From the NCBI GenBank assembly GCA_964649795.1, contig CAZYQY010000002.1, forward strand, positions 1 to 61,659: 61,659 nt of DNA, read 5' to 3'. Of this stretch, positions 49,335 through 56,547 are shown one piece after another; positions within the stretch are counted from its first letter, which is position 1; each line of letters begins with the position of its first letter. The notes beneath the pieces were generated by a model. The model was given only the letters and a program-made list of their open reading frames with translations. It ran no database searches and was not told the DNA's origin. Position numbers and translations under genes: made by a program. Source of the stretch: JABMPX01 sp964649795. GTDB lineage: Bacteria > Patescibacteriota > Minisyncoccia > Portnoybacterales > UBA2143.

Positions 49335-49679
49335 ATGACTAGAGTCAAAAGAGGAACAATGGCCCATAAGCGCAGAAAGAAGATTATTAAACAAGCCAAA
49401 GGGTTTAAATGGGGTCGCAAATCAAAATATAAATTAGCCAAGGATGCTCTTAAGCACGCTTGGACTTATGCCTATAGAGATCGCAGAAGGAAAAAGCGGG
49501 ACTTTCGCCAACTCTGGCAAATTAAAATTAATGCTGCAGCTCGAGAAAGTGGTTTAACTTATAGTCAATTTATTAATAAATTAAAAAAAGCCAAGATTGA
49601 ACTTGACCGAAAAATATTGTCTTATTTAGCTGAAAAACAGCCAGAGATATTTAAAAAGATTATTGAAAAGGTTAGATAA
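49335..49679 (+). CDS. rplT: 50S ribosomal protein L20
   Basis: L20 is an early assembly protein of the large subunit. I take ATG at 49335 as the start: MTRVKRGTMAHKRRKKIIKQAKGFKWGRKSKYKLAKDALKHAWTYAYRDRRRKKRDFR is the canonical N-terminus, and the longer frame upstream overlaps rpmI. 114 residues, normal length. C-terminal globular domain AARESGLTYSQFINKLKKAKIELDRKILSYLA is complete. Confidence 0.97.
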   Translation: MTRVKRGTMAHKRRKKIIKQAKGFKWGRKSKYKLAKDALKHAWTYAYRDRRRKKRDFRQLWQIKINAAARESGLTYSQFINKLKKAKIELDRKILSYLAEKQPEIFKKIIEKVR

Positions 49680-49689
49680 AAATACTCTT

Positions 49690-50622
49690 TTAAATTTCTC
49701 CTATTAGCAAATCTAAAGCGGTTGTACCATCTATGCGTCCGCTTTTTATTTTTAAATCAATTTCCAATAATTGCTGGTAGATTTTTTTTAATTGGTCTAA
49801 AGTAAAATTTCTTAATTGCTCTGAACTTTTTTTAACTACAAAAGGATGAAGCTTACTTATTTTGGCTAAATTATAAAAAGGAGTTCCTTTGTCTATTAAG
49901 TCCTTTAATTTTAATAAAGATCGTATCTGGTAAATAAACATGGAAAGCAAATAAATCTCATTTTCGCCTTTTTCTAAATGCTCATGCAAAAGCCGCAGAG
50001 CTGTTTTTTTATCCTTTTGAGCTAAAGCGTCAAGAGTTTTAAAAATGTTCAAGTCCATTTTTGATTTAATCATCAATTCAACATCCTGGGTATTAATTAT
50101 CTGACCTGCCTTATAACTAATCAATTTTTTAATCTCGTTATTTATCTGCCACAAATCATTTCCTACATAAGCAATTAATTTATTGATTGCTTCTGGATTA
50201 ATCTCTGCTTGATTTTTATTAATTTCTTTTTTAATCCAATTATTTAAATTCATCCCCTCTAAAGGCTTAAATTCTTCTAACATACTTACTTTGCGCTTTA
50301 AAGCAGTTATTGGTAATTTCTCTCTTGAATAAAGAACTATAATGATATCTTGGTTATTTTTTAATTTATTCTTATTTGCGTATTTAAAAAAAATATCTTG
50401 AAAATCTTTATTTTTAAAAATATTTTCTAAAACAATTAATTTTTTTTCATCAAACATGGAAACTGCTTCAATTTTTTCTCTAATTTTATTGAATTCCAAA
50501 TTATTCTCTGCAAAATGCATTAAATTAAGCCCTGTTTGATGTTTGGCTTGATATTCTTGAATAATTTCATTTAATTTTTCACGAGAACGATAAGTATCCT
50601 CGCCGTAAAGAAGTATAAGCAT
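49690..50622 (-). CDS. holA: DNA polymerase III delta subunit (clamp-loader)
   Basis: HolA opens the sliding clamp within the clamp loader. MLILLYGEDTYRSREKLNEII opens domain I; MFDEKKLIVLENIF is the beta-interaction region; KLIAYVGNDLWQINNEIKKLISY and AQKDKKTALRLLHEHLEKGENEIYLLSMFIYQIRSLLKLK are family blocks in domains II and III. Length 310 is normal. It converges with rplT, 10 bp apart, and is divergent from the second DGR target region. Confidence 0.93.
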   Translation of the reverse strand: MLILLYGEDTYRSREKLNEIIQEYQAKHQTGLNLMHFAENNLEFNKIREKIEAVSMFDEKKLIVLENIFKNKDFQDIFFKYANKNKLKNNQDIIIVLYSREKLPITALKRKVSMLEEFKPLEGMNLNNWIKKEINKNQAEINPEAINKLIAYVGNDLWQINNEIKKLISYKAGQIINTQDVELMIKSKMDLNIFKTLDALAQKDKKTALRLLHEHLEKGENEIYLLSMFIYQIRSLLKLKDLIDKGTPFYNLAKISKLHPFVVKKSSEQLRNFTLDQLKKIYQQLLEIDLKIKSGRIDGTTALDLLIGEI

Positions 50623-50678
50623 AATAAAATTAAAAGTTTAATTCTAATTATAACTTACTAAAAACAATATCTCAACTA

Positions 50679-50706
50679 TTGACTTTCTTTGACAATTTGA
50701 TATAAT
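50679..50706 (+). promoter_or_regulatory. Promoter of the second DGR-type target gene
   Basis: TTGACT (50679-50684), 16-base spacer, TATAAT (50701-50706). The leader to the ATG at 50873 is about 160 nt and contains a 12-codon open frame (ATG at 50716, MISSFQMRFRIL) and a long hairpin. Confidence 0.65.
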
Positions 50707-50750
50707 GATAGCGTTATGATTAGTTCTTTTCAAATGCGGTTTAGAATACT

Positions 50751-50805
50751 ATGAGGCAAGTATTTTGGATATCAAATTATTTGATTTCTGAAATACTTGT
50801 CTCAT
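50751..50805 (+). promoter_or_regulatory. Long leader hairpin before the second DGR target
   Basis: A 15-bp stem (50751-50765 with 50791-50805; one G-U pair) encloses a loop that itself folds by the palindrome ATCAAAT-T-ATTTGAT. It begins at the end of a 12-codon leader ORF. No T-run follows, so it is not a simple terminator. It could stabilise the mRNA or control expression. Confidence 0.5.
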
Positions 50806-50872
50806 AAAGAGATAAGTCGTTAGTCCGAGCGATTCGGATAGAAAATCACAGAAAGGATAAAGGAGGTATGCC

Positions 50873-51646
50873 ATGGAAAGTATGGTGAGCCACACCCTGT
50901 CGGTGCACAACGAACACGAATTTTTACTGAAAATGGAGAAGGCGGGTCTTTCTGAAGAACTTGCCCAGAAGGTCATTGACTCAAATGGCAACGAACTCGC
51001 CCAAAAAGTAGTCAGATTCATTCAGAACGGCGGTTTTGAGCCGACAACCAGCCAGAAGCGCACTCGTGAAATCATAGGTCAGAATTTCTTCGGTGTCGAA
51101 GAGGCCATCCAGCATTTCGGAGTTAACCCAACCCGTCAGCAAACACTTGCTTTGTCGGAGGTTCCTTTTTCTGAAGAAGTACTTCAGAAGGCAAGGGATA
51201 CTCACGCTCTGATGGCGGTCTTCCCGCTTTCGATTCTCGAGATTCGCGGCAAGGTTGAGCGAAAGCTTTTTTACGGCTATGAAGATGCTTGGTATAACAA
51301 GCAAGCATTTGCCAAAGAGCGTGGTGAGACAAGCTGGCAACTGGTTCGCAAAACACCAGTGAACAATTCAACCTCGAAAAACTGGGAAGAGCAACAAGCT
51401 CTTATTTCGAAAGAGGACGAAGTCCCGACTCCCCAAGTGATGGTCTATACCATTATTGGTCATTACCTGGCTACTGGCGAGCGTCTGTTCGAGCACATTT
51501 ATGTCCGTACGTCATTTGTAGTTTCGGACGGCTTCCGCGTCTACGTCGGCAGCTTCGATTCGGATGGTCTCTCTGTCGGCAGCTACTGGGATGACCGCCG
51601 TGAGGGCGGCTTGGGCGTCTCGTCCGCTCGGAAGTTCCCCGCATAA
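50873..51646 (+). CDS. Second DGR-type target protein (variable C-terminus)
   Basis: A 257-residue protein with no similarity to the first target outside the C-terminal style. Residues 1-90 are helical. The middle (ALMAVFPLSILEIRGKVERKLFYGYEDAWYNKQAFAKERGETSWQLVRKTPV) and the end (RLFEHIYVRTSFVVSDGFRVYVGSFDSDGL to LGVSSARKFPA) match, from memory, a target family common in CPR DGRs. There the last about 45 residues have TR-derived NNN codons between fixed positions. The C-terminal coding is notably GC-rich compared with flanking genes, as expected after A-to-N mutagenesis. AGGAGGT precedes the ATG. No TR with this sequence is in the window, so any current diversification needs a template elsewhere. 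Confidence 0.8.
   Translation: MESMVSHTLSVHNEHEFLLKMEKAGLSEELAQKVIDSNGNELAQKVVRFIQNGGFEPTTSQKRTREIIGQNFFGVEEAIQHFGVNPTRQQTLALSEVPFSEEVLQKARDTHALMAVFPLSILEIRGKVERKLFYGYEDAWYNKQAFAKERGETSWQLVRKTPVNNSTSKNWEEQQALISKEDEVPTPQVMVYTIIGHYLATGERLFEHIYVRTSFVVSDGFRVYVGSFDSDGLSVGSYWDDRREGGLGVSSARKFPA
51508..51630 (+). repeat. Inferred variable repeat (VR2) of the second target
   Basis: Boundaries are estimated from the protein pattern only (RTSFVVSDGFRV to GVSSAR), because no template repeat is seen. Glycine-, serine- and aspartate-rich positions alternate with fixed V, F, L, Y and W positions, as in known CPR targets. Confidence 0.5.
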
Positions 51647-51667
51647 ATCACGAAGTGATTTTGCGGG
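51638..51667 (+). other. GAA-loop hairpin at the end of the second target
   Basis: CCCGCA-T-AAATCAC / GTGATTTTGCGGG: a 13-bp stem with one bulged T and a GAA triloop, overlapping the stop codon. No T-run follows. Its position and triloop match the hairpin after VR1. Confidence 0.65.
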
Positions 51668-51858
51668 ATAAATTGAATCCTGAACCCTTAAAATTTTGTT
51701 CCTTTTGATAACTTGAGCCTTCGGCGATATTTTCGTTGAGGGCTCTTTTCTTTCCCTAAGATTTCCTATAAAATATAAATGTCTGCTAATGAAGGTTGGA
51801 CCACGGTTTAACCTCGCGGACGTCTCATCTTTGAGATATCGCCAGAGTATCGTTGTTT
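51668..51858. other. Non-coding stretch after the second target
   Basis: No gene is visible between the target and the RT relic. It includes a short hairpin GCC-TTC-GGC near 51719, TCTCA/TGAGA (51823-51836), and TATCGTT/AACGATA (51849-51871). It may contain a deleted template-repeat region, since in DGRs the TR usually lies between target and RT, but I see no convincing match to the VR. Confidence 0.4.
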
Positions 51859-52032
51859 ACGGATAACGATAGCGTGCGACAAAAGATGGAGATTGAACTT
51901 CTTAAGGGAATAATCAGCCAAGAAATTCTTGAGCAATCGTTTCAGTCCTACATGGGCGTTCTTTCTCATGCTGATACTTATAAATTGGGACAGGAACTGA
52001 AAAATCAATTCTGGTTTTGGCTTAACAAATAG
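51859..52032 (+). pseudogene. Relic of a DGR reverse transcriptase (C-terminal tail)
   Basis: An open frame ending at TAG 52030-52032 reads KGIISQEILEQSFQSYMGVL, SHADTYKLGQELKNQFWFWL and so on. It aligns with the C-terminus of the RT at 15300-15409 (EKIDEKTFLQSFNSYLGVL, SHAKSYKFEQELKHKMWEWL) with about 50% identity. Only the last about 55 residues remain; all catalytic motifs are missing and a TGA lies upstream at 51832-51834. It is the leftover of a second, different DGR that once served the neighbouring target. Confidence 0.85.
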
Positions 52033-52078
52033 AAATACCCCCTAACGGATTAAATATATTATCTAAAGAATGGACAAT

Positions 52079-53110
52079 TTACTCCCAAGCTATCTTTTGA
52101 TCAGGCTCAACTATTTCTATCCATGTTTGGCCAGGCACAAAAGAAATTTCTTCGTTGTTTTTTCTGTCTAAAAATTTAAGTTTACTGGTTGGATTATTCT
52201 CGCTTTTTTGCCAAATACAAGGTATAACTTCCCCATTTTGATAAACACTACATTGCCCTTCACCTTCCAAATTTAAATCATTATAATATGGCCCTTCAAT
52301 TTGTTCTGAGAAAACTTTCATTATAACTATGTTTTTAGCTCTAACTTGCTGATTATTATTAGCATCTATTTCTTTAGTATTAGTTCTCCATCGTAAATAA
52401 GAATTAGTTTCTGAATCATATTCATAAGATACATTATATGGATAAGAATATTCTATTCTTAAAATTTTATCCTCTTCATTCTGAGTATTTTTTTCTTTTG
52501 CATACGGATATCCTTCGAATTGATTTTCTAAACGATAATTTAATTTTTTAGCTGCTTTAATCAATTTTTCTATTGATGTAAAGCCATCGTGAGGGGCTGA
52601 TTTTGTGTTTTTTCTGTAAAAAGCATTGGCTGGATTTTTCAAAGCATCTATATTGTCCATTATTCCATTATTAAGCTTGTCTAAAGCAAAATGCGAACCG
52701 CCCCAATGGGCCAGAATAGCATCAAACCCCATAGTCAAAGGGATAAAATCATGGCGAGCGCTGCGCATAGAACCAATTTCTTTTGGGAAATTGCAAATAT
52801 AAAAAGCTATTGTTCTGGTAATGCTATTAGTGATTACCGGCATTTCTATTACTAAGTCGGCTTGAGAAAGCCCGTACAAAGGACGAGCCATTGGATCATT
52901 TGCAAAAACAACGGCCAATGGCCTTCTTTGATAATCTGGACAAGTCAATCCGCTTAATGGACTAATATCTCCTTGTATTTGATTGCCTGAATCAGTTAAA
53001 TTGTCTTCCGTATTTAATTCCCAACTATTTTTCTCCAAAACAAAAATTAGCCCAAGGGCTAAAACAACTAAAATTGAAATTATTACCCATTTATTATTCA
53101 GATTAAACAT
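52079..53110 (-). CDS. DUF3048 (YerB-like) membrane-anchored protein
   Basis: A 343-residue protein with an N-terminal membrane anchor (about 8-25) and an exterior DUF3048 domain. RRPLAVVFANDPMARPLYGLSQADLVIEMPVITNSITRTIAFYICN and IGSMRSARHDFIPLTMGFDAILAHWGGS are the family blocks; the C-terminal part (FYRKNTKSAPHDGF and a beta-rich end) matches too. Bacillus YerB is a lipoprotein of unknown role, but no lipobox Cys is seen here. It lies 15 bp after the 5'-3' exonuclease gene on the minus strand. Confidence 0.88.
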   Translation of the reverse strand: MFNLNNKWVIISILVVLALGLIFVLEKNSWELNTEDNLTDSGNQIQGDISPLSGLTCPDYQRRPLAVVFANDPMARPLYGLSQADLVIEMPVITNSITRTIAFYICNFPKEIGSMRSARHDFIPLTMGFDAILAHWGGSHFALDKLNNGIMDNIDALKNPANAFYRKNTKSAPHDGFTSIEKLIKAAKKLNYRLENQFEGYPYAKEKNTQNEEDKILRIEYSYPYNVSYEYDSETNSYLRWRTNTKEIDANNNQQVRAKNIVIMKVFSEQIEGPYYNDLNLEGEGQCSVYQNGEVIPCIWQKSENNPTSKLKFLDRKNNEEISFVPGQTWIEIVEPDQKIAWE

Positions 53111-53125
53111 AATTCGTAAATTTTA

Positions 53126-53998
53126 TTATATCATATCAAATCTTTTTATCAAACTTCTGAATTCCAGATTTTCTAATAATTTAATTACTTTCTTTTTGTT
53201 ATAACTTCCCCATTTACACTTTTCTAAATCAAAATCAATAGGAATATCTTTTTTTATAGTAGCTAAGCGTCTGCTAAAAAATGCTTGTTCTTTGTATTCC
53301 AGCAATCTTGCTTTTAATTTTGGGTCTATATCATTTATTTCTATATCCTTATAAAGTTTTTCAATGCTGTTAAATTTTTCAATTAATTTAATAGCTGTTT
53401 TTTCGCCAATTCCAGGCACACCGGGTATATTGTCAGAAGCATCGCCTTTAAGTCCTTTTAAATCAATTATTTGTTCTGGTTTTAAATTATAGCGTTTTTT
53501 GACTGCTAATGTATTATAAATAATTATATCTTTAATCCCTTTTTTAGGAACATGAACTTCTGCCTTTTTATCAACTAATTGAAGCATGTCTAAATCACCA
53601 GTAATAATTATATTCTTTATTTCTGATTCTTTATTTCTCATTTTTGATACAATTGTCCCAATAATATCATCTGCTTCAAATCCTTTTTTTTCATAAATAG
53701 GAATTTCTAATGCTTTTACTACTTCTTTTATTTTAGGAATCTGGTCATATAATTCCTGCGGATGCTTAACTCTTTTAGCCTTATATTCTTTATATTCCAA
53801 ATCACGAAAAGTAGGTCCAGCCAAATCAAAAGTGGCAACTAAATAATCAGGCCCTAATTTTTGAATAACGCCCAAAAGAATGCTAATAAATCCATAAACA
53901 GCATTAACTAATTCTCCTTTTTTAGTTTTTAGAGGAGGCATAGCATGAAATGCGCGATGGATCAAAGCATTTCCGTCAATAATGACTAATTTTTCCAT
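53126..53998 (-). CDS. Stand-alone 5'-3' exonuclease (PolA-N / flap-nuclease family)
   Basis: A 290-residue nuclease matching the N-terminal domain of DNA polymerase I. LVIIDGNALIHRAFHAMPPL, VATFDLAGPTFRDLEYKEYKAKR, GFEADDIIGTIV, IITGDLDMLQLV and the H3TH motif DLKGLKGDASDNIPGVPGIGEKTAIKLI carry the metal-binding Asps. It would remove RNA primers and flaps. It overlaps tsaE by 13 bases. No polymerase domain follows; a separate polA part may be elsewhere. Confidence 0.94.
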   Translation of the reverse strand: MEKLVIIDGNALIHRAFHAMPPLKTKKGELVNAVYGFISILLGVIQKLGPDYLVATFDLAGPTFRDLEYKEYKAKRVKHPQELYDQIPKIKEVVKALEIPIYEKKGFEADDIIGTIVSKMRNKESEIKNIIITGDLDMLQLVDKKAEVHVPKKGIKDIIIYNTLAVKKRYNLKPEQIIDLKGLKGDASDNIPGVPGIGEKTAIKLIEKFNSIEKLYKDIEINDIDPKLKARLLEYKEQAFFSRRLATIKKDIPIDFDLEKCKWGSYNKKKVIKLLENLEFRSLIKRFDMI

Positions 53999-54444
53999 TT
54001 GATTATAATCTCTCTTTTATTTTCATTAATATGATTAAACTTCATCCATATGGCATCTAATGGCAAGCTTTTTTTAATCCTTTCAGCCCATTCAATAACA
54101 ACTACATTTTTAGAATTATTAATGATTTCTTTGAAATCTAATTCATCTAAATCTTTTGGCCCAATTCTATAGCAATCAATGTGATAGAAACTTGAAACTT
54201 TTAATTTTAATATTTTATATTTTCTCAAAATAACAAATGTAGGACTGGTAATTTGCTCTTTAATTCTAAATCCTTTAGCCATTCCTTGAATAAAAGTTGT
54301 TTTGCCGCTGCCTAAATCGCCTTCCATACCAACAATTAATGCTTTTGTTTTTTCCGACTTGCTGTTAATTATCTCTTGAGCTAAAAATTTTCCTATTTTC
54401 TGTGTTTTTTGAGCGCTTTCAGTAATAATTTCCATATTGTTCAT
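53986..54444 (-). CDS. tsaE: tRNA t6A-synthesis ATPase TsaE
   Basis: A small P-loop ATPase (152 residues) required with TsaB/TsaD for t6A37 formation in tRNA. GDLGSGKTTFIQGMAKGF is the Walker A region; ITSPTFVILRKY and FYHIDCYRIGPKDLDELDF follow, and VVIEWAERI is the Walker B-like segment. It pairs functionally with the YrdC-type protein at 30584. It overlaps the exonuclease gene. Confidence 0.95.
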   Translation of the reverse strand: MNNMEIITESAQKTQKIGKFLAQEIINSKSEKTKALIVGMEGDLGSGKTTFIQGMAKGFRIKEQITSPTFVILRKYKILKLKVSSFYHIDCYRIGPKDLDELDFKEIINNSKNVVVIEWAERIKKSLPLDAIWMKFNHINENKREIIIKWKN

Positions 54445-54449
54445 TATAC

Positions 54450-54478
54450 CAAAAAACCGCCATTAAGGCGATTTTTTT
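54450..54478 (-). terminator. Terminator of the PemK/Panacea operon
   Basis: Minus strand AATCGCC-TTAAT-GGCGGTTTTTTGG: 6-7-bp stem plus T6. It lies after the palindromic repeats and ends in a TATAAT that may serve tsaE. Confidence 0.7.
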
Positions 54479-54580
54479 AGAGGTTTGACCTCGAATAGTA
54501 GCGACATTGCGAAGCAGGGTCGCGCTTGAGAGGTCGAACCTCGATAGGAAGCAAGGACGTCATTTTAAGGACGATGCCTC
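54479..54580. repeat. Palindromic repeat pair downstream of the PemK gene
   Basis: Two elements. First, 13-bp arms GAGGTTTGACCTC / GAGGTCGAACCTC (54479-54491 and 54530-54542), with an inner GCGAC/GTCGC hairpin. Second, a 33-base segment (54548-54580) that is the reverse complement of 56408-56440 with one mismatch. The repeats bracket the toxin-antitoxin pair with their partner at 56408. Confidence 0.85.
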
Positions 54581-54609
54581 GAGATTATGAAAACAACGCC
54601 TCTGGATTA

Positions 54610-54945
54610 TTATAAATCAAAATGGATTCTTAAATAATCTTTAACTTGATCTATTGTATCTTTCTTTATAGCTCCAATTTGTTTAATAAAACGTGATCTA
54701 TCAAAAGACTGAATATGATGAACTTTTAATATTGAATCACAAAACAATCCATTCTGACTATCCTTAATTACTAAAATATCATCTTGAATTTTATTATTTG
54801 AATTTGAAGTAAGTGGAATTATTGTAAAAACAGAACTCTTTTTAATTTGAGAATTGGTTTCAATAATTAAAGCAGGTCGTTCTTTCTTATATTCGTGGCC
54901 AACTGAATTCAAAAATTTAACTAACCAAATTTCGCCTTGATTCAT
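54610..54945 (-). CDS. PemK/MazF-family toxin
   Basis: A 111-residue CcdB/PemK-fold endoribonuclease toxin. It starts MNQGEIWLVKFLNSVGHEYKKERPALIIETN, in the family pattern (GEIW...G.E..KxRPAlIi), and continues FTIIPLTSNSNNKIQDDILV and DSILKVHHIQSFDRSRFIKQIGAI, with the Ser/Thr typical of the active site. It would cut mRNA when not held by its antitoxin. It overlaps the upstream antitoxin by four bases (ATGA). Confidence 0.9.
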   Translation of the reverse strand: MNQGEIWLVKFLNSVGHEYKKERPALIIETNSQIKKSSVFTIIPLTSNSNNKIQDDILVIKDSQNGLFCDSILKVHHIQSFDRSRFIKQIGAIKKDTIDQVKDYLRIHFDL

Positions 54946-55796
54946 AAATTCTTATAATAATTATATTCCTTATCCGACATCTCTCCTAAACTTTTAAGCG
55001 TATCTCCCGCAGCAACATCTTGCCATACTTGTTCATAATCAAATTGAGCATAGGGCAATTCACGATAAACTACTAAATCATAAGAAATAATTTCATTATC
55101 TTTAGTAGAATTCCATGGCGCATCTCCATGAACATATTCTTCAATTTGCCTAGCGCTCATATCTGACAAACGAGTAAGAACTTTATCAACTAATTCCTTT
55201 TCTTTTATTAAAAAACCATCCATTTTGTAATCCTTAAGAGCTATGTATCTTTTTTGAGTTCTTCCATAATAATCTTGATTAAAAATCTTTATTTCTTGAT
55301 TATTTCTCATATTTTGGACAACATGCTTATATTGTTTTATTTGCGGTATGGGCCCAAATTTCTGATGTATATAATTCATTCCTGTTATTGGTCTTCCCAA
55401 GGATTCATAAGCGTCAAAATCAATAAAATATAAGAGTTTATATAAAACTGTCTCTCCAAAATTCGGCTTACCGCCGCACTTTGATAAAATATACAAAATA
55501 AGTTCACGCAATTTCTCAGATTCAAATTTTATATCCTTGTTTGCATTTACTGCGCGTTTACTTTTAATAGAATCTTCAATTTCTACTTTTTTATTCTTAA
55601 GTAATTCATCAGCACTCAATTCAAATACTTTTGCCATCTTTACTAATTCTAAAGCGTCAATGCTGCGATTGCCTCTTTCAAGCTCTGATAATGCCGCGCG
55701 TGAAATGCCAATAAATTTTGCTAATTTTTCTTGACTAAATTCTCTTTCTTCGCGCAATTTTTTAATTTTTTGACCTAATTGTTTTTGTGTAAACAT
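54942..55796 (-). CDS. Antitoxin: XRE helix-turn-helix plus Panacea (DUF4065) domain
   Basis: A 284-residue two-domain protein. Residues 1-65 are an XRE-type HTH (LGQKIKKLREEREFSQEKLAKFIGISRAALSELERGNR). From about residue 90 comes a DUF4065/SocA-like Panacea domain (LYILSKCGGKPNFGETVLYKLLYFIDFDAYESLGRPITGMNYIHQKFGPIP). Panacea proteins are known to neutralise many unrelated toxins; the HTH probably represses the operon. It is upstream of the toxin gene with a 4-base overlap, the usual order. An HTH-Panacea fusion joined to a PemK-type toxin is an example of this promiscuous antitoxin module. Confidence 0.88.
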   Translation of the reverse strand: MFTQKQLGQKIKKLREEREFSQEKLAKFIGISRAALSELERGNRSIDALELVKMAKVFELSADELLKNKKVEIEDSIKSKRAVNANKDIKFESEKLRELILYILSKCGGKPNFGETVLYKLLYFIDFDAYESLGRPITGMNYIHQKFGPIPQIKQYKHVVQNMRNNQEIKIFNQDYYGRTQKRYIALKDYKMDGFLIKEKELVDKVLTRLSDMSARQIEEYVHGDAPWNSTKDNEIISYDLVVYRELPYAQFDYEQVWQDVAAGDTLKSLGEMSDKEYNYYKNL

Positions 55797-55929
55797 ATTT
55801 TTATTAATTTAAGTTATCCACACTACTTCTAGTATAACGTATTGATGGATTTACTGTCAATACCCCGCTGGATTTTCTTGACATTAAAGAACTATTTTAG
55901 TAAAATGCAAGGATAAACCCAGAAATAAA

Positions 55930-55962
55930 ACAGGGTCAACATAAAAGTCGAGCCCTGTTTGG
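55930..55962. terminator. Hairpin between the toxin-antitoxin operon and the nuclease gene
   Basis: Stem AAACAGGG / GCCCTGTTT with a 17-base loop. It lies between divergent genes, so it is not an obvious terminator for either; it may be a leader element of the nuclease gene. Confidence 0.4.
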
Positions 55963-56060
55963 AAATGTGTTAAGTCGATATCCTATACACATTAACCTTA
56001 CATTAACAGAATAGCATATTTTCAGTTTTTGGGAAATAAAAATTAACCGCTTTCAAATTT

Positions 56061-56330
56061 ATGCCAAAAGGTAAAGTAAAAGAAGTTGTTGACGGCGATA
56101 CTGTTAGATTGCCCTATAATAAATTCATTAGGCTATCTGGTGTTGACGCACCAGAAAAAAACCAAAAAGGAGGATCTGCTGCTACAAATGAACTTAAAAA
56201 ATTAGTTGAAGATAAAACTATCAGCTACACAGAAGATGCCCGATCGTATGGTCGTATAGTAGGGACAGTAAAGGTTGGAAGTAAAAACGTCAATAATGCA
56301 ATGAATAGTTTCATTAAAAAACAGAAATAA
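56061..56330 (+). CDS. Small staphylococcal-nuclease-like (SNase) protein
   Basis: An 89-residue OB-fold nuclease: GKVKEVVDGDTVRLPYNKFIRLSGVDAPEKNQKGG. The Arg of IRL, Asp and Glu of VDAPE, and Arg of SYGRIVGTV match the catalytic residues of micrococcal nuclease (Arg35, Asp40, Glu43, Arg87). It is shorter than secreted nucleases (about 140) and has no signal peptide, so it may be a truncated or domestic form. It is monocistronic and follows the toxin-antitoxin module within the repeats. Confidence 0.85.
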   Translation: MPKGKVKEVVDGDTVRLPYNKFIRLSGVDAPEKNQKGGSAATNELKKLVEDKTISYTEDARSYGRIVGTVKVGSKNVNNAMNSFIKKQK

Positions 56331-56405
56331 AAAAGTTTTTAGCAGGAAGTAATTAGCTTCTTGCTTTTTTTGCCCTTCCCAAATCTCCTCCAAATCTCAT
56401 AGCCA

Positions 56406-56471
56406 AAGAGGCGTCGTCCTTAAAATGACGTCCTTGCTTCGCAAGAAGCATCATTTTAAGGACAAGCCTCT
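56406..56471. repeat. Palindromic repeat (hairpin) after the SNase gene
   Basis: Arms GAGGC..GTCCTTAAAATGA (56408-56428) and TCATTTTAAGGAC..GCCTC (56451-56470) enclose a loop with a GCTTC-GCAA-GAAGC hairpin. The left 33 bases are repeated inverted at 54548-54580 (32 of 33). A related core, GAGGCG-CGTCCTTAAAAT, recurs at 61404. Confidence 0.88.
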
Positions 56472-56547
56472 TCGTAATTTGATTATACTACATTGACCAG
56501 GAAACTGAAATGAGATAAAATTAAAATAATTAGCTAAAAGAAACAAA

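Noticed and set aside
50981..51371. Two minus-strand frames opposite the second DGR target
   Set aside because: They are antisense to a gene with good promoter, AGGAGGT and family-like C-terminus; the open frames follow from its GC-rich codons.
51808..52008. 66-codon minus-strand frame over the RT relic
   Set aside because: The plus strand clearly matches the RT C-terminus; the antisense frame is a shadow.
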